This document shows positions 1-13,184 of a DNA stretch of 64,000 bases, in pieces. The translations under genes were made by a program, and so were the position numbers. Source of the DNA: Nothopassalora personata (taxonomy: Eukaryota > Ascomycota > Dothideomycetes > Mycosphaerellales > Mycosphaerellaceae); contig CM066292.1 in NCBI GenBank assembly GCA_033816765.1, positions 4,092,001 to 4,156,000 on the forward strand, written 5' to 3'. Every line of letters begins with the position of its first letter. Within the stretch, counting starts at the first letter, position 1. The notes beneath the pieces are model-generated. The model worked only from the letters and a program-made list of their open reading frames with translations, made no database searches and had not been told where the DNA came from.

Positions 1-354
1 TACACGACGTTGTCGACGATGGTGATGAGATGAGACTCTGGAAGATCAGAACGCGTTTCATCGCGGTGCAATAACATGACCTGACGTTGGTGTCAACTGC
101 CGACCGAACGGCAGTATCCGCTGCAGTGTGCTGCCACAGAGATGCCATTGTGCATGAATGAAAGACGTCTTCTTGGTTGTGGATGTGGAAAGGAAGTCGG
201 TATTCAGGAGGAAGTGCCACAACATGTCAGCCACTCGGCTTCACGCTCCACTTCCCCGATCCACACCATCAGCACGAAAGCGTAGCAATATTACCGTAAG
301 AAGCGTCTTGGCCTTGGTTTCTGTTGATCTCTCCTTGTTCGAGTCGTGTTCAGG
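1..354. other. 5' flank of the SDR gene
   Basis: Ordinary-composition DNA upstream of the short-chain dehydrogenase. The open stretches here overlap one another on both strands and have no recognisable domain. The promoter and 5' UTR of the downstream gene probably lie here; no clear TATA element was recognised. Confidence 0.4.
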
Positions 355-1714
<1,360 letters not shown>

Positions 1715-2066
1715 ACTTGACCGCGGTGCTGGACTCTGTTGGCAACAGAAGTATTGAGCCACTATAAACCCTCCATCTACGAGGCTCAGGCGCCTCATTG
1801 ATGCTAATGGTCTGTTTACCGTTCCTGCCGTTGATGTTTACACGTGCTGCTCCTGCCTGAGCGTTCGATTCGTCTCCACGCCGCTTTGATGCCGTGTCTC
1901 GAGCAAATACCGAGACCTTGGCCATAACGACTGCCGTCTCATCTGCTAATCTGCCAGCTCAACTCCCATGCCCTTCTAGAAGCTGATTGCATGGCAGTCT
2001 TATCGCCATGTGGCCCACCGGCCGAGACGACGCCACGATGTGTCCAGGCAAAGACCACGCTACATT
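1715..2066. other. Intergenic region between convergent genes
   Basis: 352 bp between two convergent stop codons, expected to hold both 3' UTRs. Nothing else recognised. Confidence 0.5.
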
Positions 2067-2717
2067 TCATCCGTCCGCGAACGTCTTCTCCAACGCCGCA
2101 TCCAACGCCCGGTCCGTCCTCACCCGATCTAAATGCCTCTCCATATCCACCCTCCAATGATGCTTCTTATGCTCAAACACCGGCTCCGGATCAGGACTCC
2201 CCGTATCAAGCCTCAGACTCTCCAGCTTCAAATCCGTAAACCTCCCGACATTCTGCGCAAACTTCACACACCCTGTGCCGCCACGTCTTCGCATGTGATG
2301 ACCCAAAATCGCCCTTAAAGCTGAAAGGATTGACCCCCGTAAGCTAAACAGAATATCCTGTTCAAGATGGTGCCTCGTACCTGGTGAGATCTGATACTGG
2401 ATCACAAGCTGGCGGATAGCCTTACGACCGGCATGGCCCATGGCTGCTAGCCACCGCAGTGGGGGCGTGGAGTCCTCGTCGAAGACGATGGCACGGAAGA
2501 TGTTTTGGGCGTAGTAGATGGATAATGCTTCATAGCGGAATTGGCGCGAAGCACGGAGGAGCCCTGGTTCTGGGAACTCTTCTTCAGACCACACTTCGTC
2601 GTATTCTAGGTTCTCGATGTTGATGTCCTCGGTGGCGACTAGAACTTCGATGTAGATGCGGTCGCGCAGCTCACGGGGGAGCTTGGTGAGGAGGCTGCAT
2701 TCTTGAGGCTGGTTCAT
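2067..2717 (-). CDS. 2EXR/F-box-like domain protein
   Basis: 216-aa protein of a large fungal family of unknown biochemical role. The N-terminus has the signature LLTKLPRELRDRIYIEVLV (about residues 9-27), a short F-box-like helix, followed by LLRASRQFRYEALSIYYAQN (about 53-72), the second conserved block of the 2EXR-type family. The C-terminal half is charged and not recognised. The start is placed at the ATG ending at 2717, right before the domain; the frame stays open upstream to 2969 but that extension is low-complexity and lacks similarity to the family. No intron is needed. Such proteins are abundant in Dothideomycetes and Leotiomycetes and are often lineage-specific. Function here is unknown. 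Confidence 0.75.
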   Translation of the reverse strand: MNQPQECSLLTKLPRELRDRIYIEVLVATEDINIENLEYDEVWSEEEFPEPGLLRASRQFRYEALSIYYAQNIFRAIVFDEDSTPPLRWLAAMGHAGRKAIRQLVIQYQISPGTRHHLEQDILFSLRGSILSALRAILGHHMRRRGGTGCVKFAQNVGRFTDLKLESLRLDTGSPDPEPVFEHKKHHWRVDMERHLDRVRTDRALDAALEKTFADG

Positions 2718-3840
2718 GGTATGGCGTGGTGTAGATACGGCGCCAATGGCGTGTCTGGGTGCACTGATTGATAGCGTGGTTGGCACGAGGAAAGTATAGG
2801 GCTGTGTAGCCAGTGCGAGGTGTGCGACAGTGGTCGTGTTGAAGGCAGGGGAGATGATTGGAGCATGTACCTTGTTGGAAAGAACGATATTGCGGGCCTG
2901 CTGGTGTCTACTCTGGCCATTTGATGCGGCACAGCAGGTTACGCGGTGCAGCAGGTGACGGAGCGGCAAGCGAAGAGCTCGCTCTCAATGTCGCGCGACA
3001 TGTCCGACTCTACTTGGTGTTTGAGTCAGGACCGTCACTGTGCGCGCATGCGATGAAATGGTTAAGCATGTGTTCAAGCCTGTCAAAAAGTGAGTAGTCT
3101 CGCTAACTATGACCGTCAGGGCTGGGATTCAGATAGAACTATGTCTCAGGAACAACACTTTCCCGATATGTCTTCGCTTCCCGGTCGATGATCTTTCGGT
3201 CAATGACGCTATGAGAATGTCGTGCGACTTCGGCGCCAGCTCTATAACATGTGAACACTTCGCTGTCCTCTCGCAAGCCTTGAAGAGATCCGATATGCTT
3301 AAGCGGTGCGAGAACGTCCTTTCGTTCTCGCGTCTTATGTGGATGCACCTCGAGTTCCGGCAGACACTGTGCCGCCCACTGTCTCATCCTCAAGGTCAGT
3401 CTCTCTGGGATACGAAGCAGCTTCTTTTACCGCCGCACTTCAATACAGATACTCCGTCCGACTTGAACGCCGTAGTCCGTGGCGAGTGGTGCCTTTGAAT
3501 GTGACTGTGTGACATTTCGAATTTGATCAATAGCTCGCACGTTGGCTTCATACTCCGAATGGCACCACTTCAGATCTGTGATTACTTTTCGCCATGACAG
3601 GTATCGTCAATGTCAACCTGAGACTTGAGAAGAGTTCTTTCGAGGCCAGTGATTTAGCATAGAGACTGCATGAATGCATGTCTTCCCGACTCTCGGTTCT
3701 CCATCGCAGCTGCAGATATGTCACTAGAGCTTGTGAAAGTATGAACACCACCGCGAGCTTTGAGATCACCCTGCTGCCGGGGAGTCGGCGCCGAGAACGA
3801 TCGTGGTGAAACCCAATATGTATGTTGATGTTAACCGAGT
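2718..3840. other. Intergenic DNA and transition to the mutated region
   Basis: About 1.1 kb of normal composition. Open frames at 3109-3498 (+) and 3139-3393 (-) overlap each other and have no recognisable domain, so neither is called as a gene. At about 3,840 the composition changes abruptly to the CpA/TpG-poor pattern seen to the end of the window. Confidence 0.5.
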
Positions 3841-4343
3841 ACCGAATAGCGGAGACTAACCTATCCGTTACGGGCTTCTATATATATAGCGTATACGTTA
3901 TTCGCTACGCCTATAAGGCTACTAAGACACTAATTATAAGTCTTTCGTTAATAACGAAAAGATATTAAGTATTATAGTAAAAAGATAGTAGAAAGAATAG
4001 CTTATACGGGGTTTAAACCCGTATTACTAGGACCCTACCGTACTACGTCTTTAACGAGCGAGCGTACGGCGCGGGGATACCGAGATCTTCGGCCTCTCTA
4101 ACGTAGACTTTATAGGCCTATCGTTATAAATACTAGACTAACGAGCCTATTTTATAATAAATACTATCTATAATAAGGGATATATATACCTTTATGATTC
4201 CCTTCGTTATAAACAAAAGGGGTATATCCTTATACCTTAACCTCGCGTTCGGTTTATCCCTACTAGTCTATATAGTACTATATTGTTAGTAATAAAAACC
4301 TAGGCTACGACGGTAATAACGGCCTATAGTACTATATCGTTAG
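3841..4343. repeat. RIP-degraded DNA, unassigned
   Basis: Stop-rich, CpA/TpG-poor sequence without recognisable coding content. Presumably old transposon remnant. Confidence 0.5.
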
Positions 4344-4704
4344 TGTTACGGAATAATTCCTATAGACCCTAGAATTATAACAACGAAAAGAGCACGTAAT
4401 TTATCCTACCTAAGCGCTTAGACTTAGGGCGATTAGACTGCTTATGCTTAGACTAATTAGACTGCTTATGCTTAGAATAATTAGACTAATTACCGAGATC
4501 TACGAATCTCCTTTATATTTAGGAACGCTAACAATCCCTTATAGTTTCGATACGTTTAACTTATGTTACTATCTCACTAATTGGAATACACTCTTATCCT
4601 AATTATTCATCTTTGCTTAGCTCGCTTTAGCCTCTCTAAAGAATATCGCTACCTAACTTAACTTATCTCTCTTTTAAGACTAGCCCTAGAACGAGACGTA
4701 ATAA
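4344..4704 (+). repeat. Diverged solo LTR related to the Gypsy-1 LTR
   Basis: Begins TGTTACGG like the Gypsy-1 LTR and from about 4,505 follows it closely in the + orientation (TTTAGGAACGCTA, ATCTCACTAATTGGAATACA, CTAGAACGAGACG). The middle differs: in place of the GAGAGCATG minisatellite of Gypsy-1 there is a 24-bp repeat (4,432-4,488). No internal sequence is attached, so it is a solo LTR or fragment, heavily RIP-mutated. Ends are approximate. Confidence 0.65.
4432..4488. repeat. 24-bp tandem repeat, 2.4 copies
   Basis: Units at 4,432-4,455 and 4,456-4,479 differ at one position near the end (TTAGACTA versus TTAGAATA) and are followed by a 9-bp partial unit. It sits where Gypsy-1-type LTRs carry their U3 minisatellite. 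Confidence 0.8.
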
Positions 4705-5124
4705 TAAGAGAATAGTTATCGAGTACATCTAGATATGTAATATATAAGATAATTATAAGATATAGCTAAGCGAGGAGATATATAGCTAATAAGGATATAC
4801 CGTAAATAGGTACTTAAATAATACCTACTACTAGGTCTATAGGATAGCGATATAAAGAGATAACGGCCTTCGATTAAGGGATAGGGATAGGAAGTAGCTT
4901 TCCTTTAAGTGTTATAACTTATAGAAGATAATTAAGAAGGAGAGACTAATAGCCTATAATAACTAGGGAGTAGAATAGGATAATTAAGAGGGCCTTATTT
5001 ATTTATATCTAGCTTAAGGAGGCGTTACTTTACTCCGATATAAATAAGGATAGGTAAGAGCTATATATACTTTATAAATCTTAAGAGGAATAGCCTCTAG
5101 AATGTAGGCCGACGGTTTAGGATT
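4705..5124. repeat. RIP-degraded DNA, unassigned
   Basis: CpA/TpG-poor, stop-rich sequence between the solo LTR and the 164-bp array. No feature recognised. Confidence 0.5.
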
Positions 5125-6333
5125 AGTCTAGTATCCTAGAAGAGTAATTATTACGTTTAGAAGACTATACACTTATTATAAGGGCGGAAATTACAATTAA
5201 TCGTACTAGGAGGTAAGGCTTTATTTAAACGGATTAGGCCGTAACAACGATAACGAGGATTATAAGTATATAAATTACGGAGACTATAGTCTAGTACCTT
5301 AGGATAGTAATTATTATATTTCTAGGACTATATACTTATTATAAGGGCAAAAAATTACAATTAATCGTACCGGGAGGTAAGGCTTTATTTAACTAGATCA
5401 GGCTATAACGATAACGACGAGGGTTATAAGTATATAAATTATAGGGACTATAGTCGAGTACCCTAAAATAGTAATCATTGCGTTTAGGAGACTATACACT
5501 TATTATAAGGGTAGAAAATTATAACCGATCGTACTAGGGGGTAAGGCTTTATTTACCCGGATTAGGCTATAGTAACGACGACGAGGGTTATAAGTGTATA
5601 AATTATAGGGACTATACTCTAGTACCTTAGAATAGTAATTATTATATTTATTAGACTATATACTTATAGTAAGGGTAGAAAATTATAATTAATTGTACTA
5701 GTAGGTAAGGCTTTATTTAACTAGATTAGGCTATAACGACAACGATAAGGGTTATAAGTATACTAATTATAGGGACTATAGTCTAGTACCCGAAAATAGT
5801 AATCATTACGTTTAGAAAACTATACACTTATTATAAGGGCGGAAAATTATAATTAATCGTACCGGGAGGTAAGGCTTTATGTATTCAGATTAGGCTATAA
5901 CAACAATAACGAGGTTGTAAGTATGGAAATTATAGGGACTATAGTCTAGTACCCGAAAATAGTAATTATTACGTTTAGAAAACTATACACTTATTATAAG
6001 GGCGGGAAATTATAATTAATCGTACCGGGAGGTAAGGCTTTATTTATCCGGACTAGGCCGTAACGACGATAACGAGGGTTATAAGTATATAAATCGTAGA
6101 GACTATAATCGAGTACCCTACGATAGTAATCGTTACGTTCATAAGACTATATACTTATCGTAAGCGCGGAAAATTATAATTAAACGTATCGGGACCGTAA
6201 GGCTTTATCTATCCGGATTAGGCCGCTACGACGACGACGAGGGTTATAAGTATATACATTATAGGGACTATAGTCTAGTACCCGAGAATAGTAATTATTA
6301 CGTTTAGAAGACTATATACTTCTTATAAAGGCG
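5125..6333. repeat. 164-bp tandem satellite, about 7.4 copies
   Basis: The anchor GGTAAGGCTTTAT recurs at 5212, 5376, 5540, 5704, 5868, 6031 and, as CGTAAGGCTTTAT, at about 6196, giving spacings of 164, 164, 164, 164, 163 and 165. Each unit also carries a TAGTCTAGTACC-like block and ACTATACACTTATTATAAGG. Units differ mainly by C/T and G/A changes, as expected if RIP acted on an initially homogeneous array. The period is close to a nucleosome repeat and is not a multiple of three. Confidence 0.9.
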
Positions 6334-6528
6334 GATAGTAACTAGAGAACGACCCGCTACGGCTAAACTATACTAGTCTCATTTAGGAATTAGGTCGGGG
6401 AGATTAGACCGAAATCTTAGCCCTACCTATATTACGTACCTACTATCTTCGAAATTAAGCGGTACGGGTATCGAAGCTACTTTAATAATCTATTCCCCCT
6501 CTTCTTCTTAGGTATAAGCGACGGGTAG
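6270..6528 (-). pseudogene. 3' part of a RIP-mutated ORF split by Gypsy-1b
   Basis: Read on the minus strand, the frame that leaves 13,599 continues here once Gypsy-1b and one copy of its GGTAG target duplication are removed. It stays open apart from TAG codons, which RIP makes from CAG or TGG, until paired stops near the satellite. Product unknown; see the entry at 13,599-14,440. Confidence 0.5.
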
Positions 6529-6937
6529 TGTTATTGTCTCGTTCTAGGGCTAATCTCAAAGGAGAGATAAGTCAAGTCACGTGGCGGTATTATTCTTTAG
6601 AGAGGCTAGAGCAAGCTGAGCGAAGATGAATAATAGGAATAAGAGTTGTATTCCAATTAGTGAGATAGTAACATAAGTTAAACGCATTAGAACTATAAGG
6701 GTTTCTTAGCGTTCCTAAATACAAAGAAGATAGAGCGTTACTCTCCGTGCTCTCTATGCTCTCTATGTTCTCTCGAGATTACCGAGATTAACGAGGTTAA
6801 GGAGATTACTTTAGTTGCTCTCTCGGTTCCTTAGTTTTATTCCTACGGGCGAGAGAGCGCTTCTCGGGCGGAAGCGCCTACTAATTGTAGAGGTCTAATT
6901 AGTTAGCTTCCTTTAGCCCTAGATTAGAACCGTAACA
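6529..6937 (-). repeat. 3' LTR of Gypsy-1b
   Basis: 409 bp, TG..CA ends, inverted copy of the Gypsy-1 LTR. It has mutated independently of the other LTR; for example GAGATTACCGAG here versus GAGATCACCGAG at the other end, so RIP continued after insertion. Confidence 0.95.
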
Positions 6938-7012
6938 CTATTCCCCTTTTAGTCTAGCTCTATCCTAGAGCTTCATAAGTTATGTTGTACTTCCTTTTTA
7001 TGTCTCGTAACG

Positions 7013-7576
7013 ATGTCTTCTTCCTCCTAATCCAAATCTACCGCTCGCCGTAAGAAGAAAGCCTAGCAGATCTTCCGTAACGGCGATACCGCGATACGTC
7101 CGTGTAATTCTTATTAAAAGGAGGGCCGTGTGTGCAAGGTGCACATCTCATCTAGTCGCTATTCTAAGTGCTAGTAGCGGAATCTAAAGAGTTGTAATGC
7201 GAGGGTAACCGAGGGCGAGTAGAAGCGCTTATCGCTTTAGCGGAAGAAATTGTTATAGGAACTAGATACCGCGAAGAGGATTCTTAGTAAAAGGCAGGAT
7301 GCCTTAATAGAAGCGTATATAAAGGAAATGCGCCTTCGTAAGCAATTAGATACGGTTAATTAGAAGGTTACGGAGGGTCGTTCGTTAGAAGATCGGTTAT
7401 TACTAGACGAGGATCTAGGGGCGTAGGAGTACGCTATAGTAGACGCGGATCCTAGTGCTTCTAATCTGTCCTTATCTCCTTAGACCTAGAGTGCTGTCGA
7501 AGGTCTTCCGGACGACTTCTAGCTTTCTCCTTCTAACGAGACGGTACCGTCGGTAGCTTAGCCGTCTTCTTCGTAA
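7013..7576 (+). pseudogene. RIP-mutated Zn2Cys6-like accessory ORF of Gypsy-1b
   Basis: Same 188-codon length and frame as the intact ORF at 21,220-21,783. Stops arise from RIP: an early CAA has become TAA, and CAG/TGG codons have become TAG. It lies antisense to gag-pol next to the 3' LTR, so the ORF was already part of the family when this copy inserted. Confidence 0.85.
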
Positions 7577-7616
7577 GGGTATTTATTTGTAAGTTATGCC
7601 CCTGTTCTTATTAATC

Positions 7617-7690
7617 GGCTAGGTAGCTTAGTGGTAGAGCGCAAGCTGTCTATACTCTTAAGGTCGTAGGTTCGATTCCTACTCTAGTCG
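7617..7690 (+). tRNA. tRNA-like gene in Gypsy-1b
   Basis: 74-nt tRNA-like sequence with an A box (TAGCTTAGTGGTAGAGCG), a D stem GCTT/GAGC, a perfect B box GGTTCGATTCC, a T arm GTAGG/CCTAC and an acceptor stem GGCTAGG/TCTAGTC. The anticodon arm is unusual: CAAG/CTTA-type pairing with a 9-11-nt loop, so no anticodon can be named. RIP has changed three or four bases. It is the counterpart of 21,108-21,179, where the T arm has lost two bases. Confidence 0.6.
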
Positions 7691-7714
7691 TCCGTTTGCT
7701 CAAAAGTTACTATG

Positions 7715-10700
7715 TCTTATAATATAGTTACTTTAAGTAAGCGCCGTTTTAATACTCCCGAATCTTCTACTAATAGTTTCGTAGGTTTTCTTTTAGTTCC
7801 TAGGTATTTTCTAATTCGTCGTATCCCTTCTATTTAATAAGGTATCGCTAACCCTTTTTATCTAGGATTTTTTCGACTTCAAATTCGTTTTCTACTTCTA
7901 GCTCGAAATGGAAGCTCTCTTAATAAGGTGTTCTAGCGTCTACGGGTTCTAGCTTAGAGATATAGAAGACTAGGTAGATTTTTGCGTTAGGTAGTAGTCG
8001 TAGTCGATAGTTAACTAGTCCTACGACTTTGTCGATTAAAAATGGTCCGACCTTAACGTGATCTAGTTTCTTAGTCTATCTTCTTATTCTTAAGTTTTTT
8101 ATAAGGAGATAGACCTTATCCCCCTCTTTTAGTAGAGGTGCTATTTTTCTCGTGTCCTGCCGTTGTTAAGACAGTTTTAGTTGTGTATCTTCGATTGCCT
8201 TACGTGTTTCTTTATACACTTCCTTAAGAGTATCCCTCGTCACGATTGCTCTCTCGGCCTATGGATAGGATCTAGGTGTTCCGAATAGCTTAGGATCTTT
8301 ACTAAAGTTCGCATAAAATAGCGTCGTTAAAGTTGTCTCTAATTTATGGTTGTTTAGTGCAATCTGCGCTATTAGTAGGAATAAAACCTAATTGTCTTGT
8401 GCGTAGTTAATGTAGTGTCGTAGGTATTGTTCTAGCGTTTAATTTATCCTTTCGGTTTGTCCGTCTATTTCCGGATAATATGCTATTAATAGCTTGTGTT
8501 TAATTCCGATCGTTCCTATAAGCGTCTTCTAGTAATTTAATGTAAATAGCTTGTCTCTGTCCGTTATAAACGCTTAAGGGAATCCGTAGTATCGGATAAG
8601 TCTATCTAGTACGAGGTATCCGAGCTGCTCTACATTGTATGTTTCTAATGCAGGAATAAAGTATGCGTATTTCGTAAGTCTATTAACTATAAGTAGTATT
8701 ATGTCGTATAGTTGTTTCGTAACTTAATCCCTTAACGGTAGGAGTTTCGTAATAAAGTCTATTGTAACTTCGTCCTATGGTTTCGTCGGTAGTGTCCTAA
8801 ACTGTAGGTGTCTATATTTTGCATGTCTCGCAGCCTTGTTTCGTTAGTAGTGTACGTATTGTTTAATGTAGCGTAACACCTTAAGTCTTATCTATAGAAA
8901 TGAGAAACTGCGTTATATTAGGTCCATTGTTTTTAAAGTTCTAGGGTGTCTATAAGTTGGCCCGTCGTAATGTTGTCGTATGTATTCTTCTTCTCGATCC
9001 TTAGGTACTTAGTATTTTCCTTGCGATATAGGGAATTATTCGTCCCTATCGCCTAATATCCGTACGATGTTATTAAATTCTCTTATGTTAGCACTAAGAC
9101 TTCCGTTAGGGTTCGTCTTTAATATTTTGTGTTGCACTAGTTCTTTTCCTTCTATGTAGTCGCTTCTTCGGCTTAGCGCGTCGGCGCGGCTATTCTCTCG
9201 TCCTAGAGTATATTTAATTTCGAACTTATACTGTCCTAGTAGCTCCGACTAGCGGGCTTGCCTTCGGGTAAGTTCTTTCGTCGTCGTGAAGTACGTAAGA
9301 TTCTTATAGTTAGAAAGAATCGTTAACTTCGGTAGGCCCTCGACATATACTCTCTAATGTTGTATAGTAGTAATAATAGCTAGAAGGTCTTTATTATAGA
9401 TGTCGTAGTTCTGTTCCGCTATAGTTATTTTCCGGGAATAATAGGCTACTAGGTGCCTCTACCTATCGTATGTCTATATTAGACACGCGCCTATTGCTAT
9501 ATTAGACGCATCGGTCTCGATGTAGACTTCCTTGCTACTATCGAATAGTCGAAGCGTAGGGGCTAAAGCGCATTGTTCCTTAAGTTTCTTAAATGCTTTA
9601 ATCTATTCTTTTCCCTATTTATAGGTAACGTCTTTTCTCGTAAGTATCGTTATTAGCGCTACTGTCTTTACGTAGTCCTTAATAAATTTTCGGTTGTAGT
9701 TCGCTAGTCTAAGGAATGATTGTACGTCCTTAACTGTTTCGGTTCTAGCTATTCTCTAATTGACTATGTCTTCGTAGGGTCGATCGTTATCCCTATAGTA
9801 CTAATAATAAAGCCTAAGAATTTAACTTCTTTCTTATGGAATTCGCATTTCTCGGGTGCCGTCTTGAATCCTAAGCGTGTAAGTCGTTCGAAGACGTCCT
9901 AGACTTGTCTTATGTGTTCCTATAGGGATCCTTTTATATAGACTAGTATATCGTCTATATAGGCGATAACGTATACGTCGAGTAGGTCTCTAAGTGTTTC
10001 GTTAACAAGGTCCTAATAGGATGTAGGTGCGTTAGTTAATCCTATTAGTATAACTAAGAATTCGTAAAGTCCGTATCTCGTTCTAAAAGCGGTTTTCTAT
10101 TCTTCTCCTTCCGCTATTCGTATAGCGTAGAAAGCATCTCGTAGGTTAATCTTCGTATACTAGTCCGATCCGGTTAATCTATCTTATGCTTCTTCGATAT
10201 TAGGTAGCGGGTATCGGTTCTTAATCGTAATCTCGTTTAACTTCCTATAGTCTTGTACGAGTCGTAACTTCCCGTTTGCTTTTAGAACGAATATATATAG
10301 AGTTCCTGCACTTAAGGTGGATCTTCTTATCTATCCTTTAGCTAGCTTCTCCTTTAGCTATTCTCGTAGGGTCTGCAGCTCTTTCTTAGACATTTAATAT
10401 AGGGGTCCCTATAGAGGCTCTTTCCCTAGCTAAATGTTAATCTTGTAATCCTATAGGCGGTACTTAGGTAAGGCGGTTTTGCCTCTCTCCTCTTTAAAGA
10501 GTCGCGACTACTTACGATACTCCTTAGGAATACTTAACTCTAAGATGTTAGTATTCTTCGATAGTACGTTACTTCTATCACTTCTAGTAACTTCGTAACC
10601 CGGCGGCCCTACGCTAGTGTCTATCCCGGTCGAAGGTAGTTCTTCTATCCTTCTATTTGGCGTAAGCTATATCTCGTTTAGCTGTTTCCTTACCTTATCT

Positions 10701-11146
10701 ACTAGTAAACGCTACTACTACGTAGGCTAAATGTCGACAACGTAATCGCATTCCCTAAATGTGAGTACTCCTCTTCTCTAGTCGATTACTAGATTATACT
10801 TTCTTAACTAAGGCATACCTAATACTATATTATAACTAGCTATATTAGTGACATCTAAGGTAATATTCTCGTAGTACTGTTAGATAGCTAGTAGTAATGG
10901 TATCGTCTCCTATTCTACGCTAGGTAACGATAATCCGTTTACCGCGATTAACTCGTAACCCTATTTCTTCTTTAGGGTAGCTAACCCGTTTCTTCTTATG
11001 AAAGACTCGGAGATAAAGTTCCCCGCTGCTCCTAAGTCGATCATAACACTAGTTTTGTGTCCGTTAACGATTGCTTATGTCTAGAAAACTGTGTTTAATG
11101 TCGATACGTAAGCCTAAGTATTGCATAACTCCCTCCGGTCGCTTAT
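7715..11146 (-). pseudogene. RIP-mutated pol of Gypsy-1b
   Basis: Co-linear with Gypsy-1 pol. Protease, reverse transcriptase, RNase H, integrase and chromodomain regions are recognisable on the minus strand but carry many TAG/TAA codons. The frameshift heptamer (TTTTCCC on the plus strand at 11,164-11,170) and both hairpin arms next to the gag-pol junction survive. Confidence 0.9.
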
Positions 11147-11148
11147 TC

Positions 11149-13167
11149 CTAGGGAGCTGATCCTTTTCCCGAATGGTATGTGGTTCGCTATACTTCGTGC
11201 CTAGAGGCTTCGGCTAGAACCTATAGCCCGTTACCCTATGTCTATACTTGTAGTCTATTGCGTTCCTAGATCTTCTACGTTTCTAAGTAGAGTGCGCGTG
11301 CGTATTATACTATGTTACGTAATTCATTCGATATAAATGTTCCTAACGGTGTAAGATATCCGGTTCCTATTATTCGGCTTCCTATCGGTAGTCGTTCTAT
11401 AACGGCGGTTACTAGATTCTCGGTCGTTTCTATAAGTAGGTATCCCTAGGCTATGCCTCGTAGGGTGTCGAGTATCTTGTTAAACTTAATAGAGTGTAGC
11501 TTCCTTCGTCCGCCTATCTTAGGTAGGAATTCCTCGTGCCTTCTTTATAGGTAGATAATTATGTCGTACAGTTTCTTAGGTACATCTACCGTAAAGGTAA
11601 GTTGTTTATTATCGTCGTTAGTGTCGCTCTCTTCTCCTTCGGAGGAATCTTCTTCGCTTAATTCTTCCGGATCCTGTTCTTCCTTAATAGTATTTAGCCC
11701 GGTGGTTTCTTAACTTTCTTCTTATGGTTCTAGTAACTATAATCCGTTCTATCCTAGGTCCTGATTTTCTTTGTCGCTTCTATCTTTGTTAAAGTAGGAT
11801 TCGTCGATATCTACTTCTCGGAGCGTAGCGTCTTGCCTATACGTCGCTCCTAGGGTTCCTCGTAGTTACTAAGGCTAATACCCTGCGCCTAACTTCGCGG
11901 CGTAGTAGATTTGACACGAGTCTTAGTAACAGAATCGCTAATGAAGGCTTCTATAACCATTTCGAGACTTAGATTCGGTCTCGTAGTCGACTCTTTGTGT
12001 TATTATGTTAAACTATCGTAGTTGGTTCTTCGCATTAAATAGAATAACTACTATTTGCTGCCTATAGTATCCTCCTCGTCCTTCTAAGGGGTCTAGGAGA
12101 GGCGTTGTGCTTCTATTACTAGCTCTCTCCCCTACTCTCCGAGTATAGTCGGTATCTCCTCGAGATCTAACGCTACTCTCGGATTTACTAGTTCGGGGTT
12201 GCATCATATTAAATTGCTCGCGGCGCACTATATTCTTACCGCGGCAATCCCGCGCTATATGGCCTTCCTTACTATAGGCATAGTATGTAAGTTTTCCTTT
12301 TCCTTTAAAGGGCTTCTTTCCGTAGCCCCTACTCTTGTCGATCCTCCGTCCTCGTTAGGTAACGTCTAGTTCTATTGGTTGTGGTCTATAGTAGGGTTAG
12401 CTTTATCGTGAGAATTCTCCCTTCGTAACGTATCCTCCTAAGGGTCTACGGTCCGGAGCGTATCCTACTATTCCTCCTACTTTAGAGTCGTATTTCTTTT
12501 CCTAGTGTCTTTCCTAGAGCTAGTTATCGATGTTAATCGACGCCTTTATTAGCTCTTCGAGGTTAGTGATCTGTCCCTCGTGTCTTATTAACTCGTCCTT
12601 AACGGAGTTTTTAAGCCTACTTCGGAACATAGTTATTAACGCCGTCTAGTCCTATCTAGTGATTTGTCCGTATTCTTCGAATTTAGCGGCATACTCTAAA
12701 GTAGACGTCTTCTACTTTAGGTGTTAAATGATTCGTATAGCCTATTAGACTTCGTTCGAGGTTCTAAAGATTGATTTTATCTTATCTTTAAAGAGAGTGT
12801 AGCTCCTAAACATTCTAGTGGGGTCTAATCGTCCTATACCTTTAAGGTATTCCTTAAGGTAAGGTTCAATCTAGTTCTACGCACTTCCGCGAAGGTACGT
12901 AATAGCGAAGATAGTTCTTTTATCGGCATCGACTAGGTTGAACATAAGGTACATATCTATCTAATTGATCTAGTCGTCGAACTTAGCTCTATCTCTATGG
13001 AAGAGGTCTAGCTTAGTAGCCTTAACGTCGTTCTTCCTTAGAGTAGGCTCGTTATCGTTATTAGACTTATCGTCCTTCGTAGTGGTCTATTGTAGTAGCG
13101 TATAGCAGATGCTTCCTACTTCGCTAGGGGCGGGTGTTCCCCTACTAGCTGCTTAAGTAGCGCTTAT
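11149..13167 (-). pseudogene. RIP-mutated gag of Gypsy-1b
   Basis: Co-linear with Gypsy-1 gag (15,629-17,647). The stretch around 12,013-12,228 stays open and matches the region just after the zinc knuckle. The knuckle itself is damaged (around 12,245-12,290). Non-functional. Confidence 0.9.
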
Positions 13168-13184
13168 CCTAAGGGCGTTTAAAG

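Noticed and set aside
3109..3498. 129-codon plus-strand ORF near the repeat boundary
   Set aside because: Overlapped by an antisense ORF of similar quality; no domain, no clear start context. Not supported as a gene.
5125..6333. Evenly spaced repeats as a CRISPR-like array
   Set aside because: The whole 164-bp unit is repeated, with no unique spacers, in a eukaryotic setting.
9720..9902. Small ORF in the mutated pol region, and many similar 60-75 codon ORFs between 12 and 44 kb
   Set aside because: Chance openings or short surviving stretches of mutated gag/pol, or frames antisense to them; described under the parent elements.
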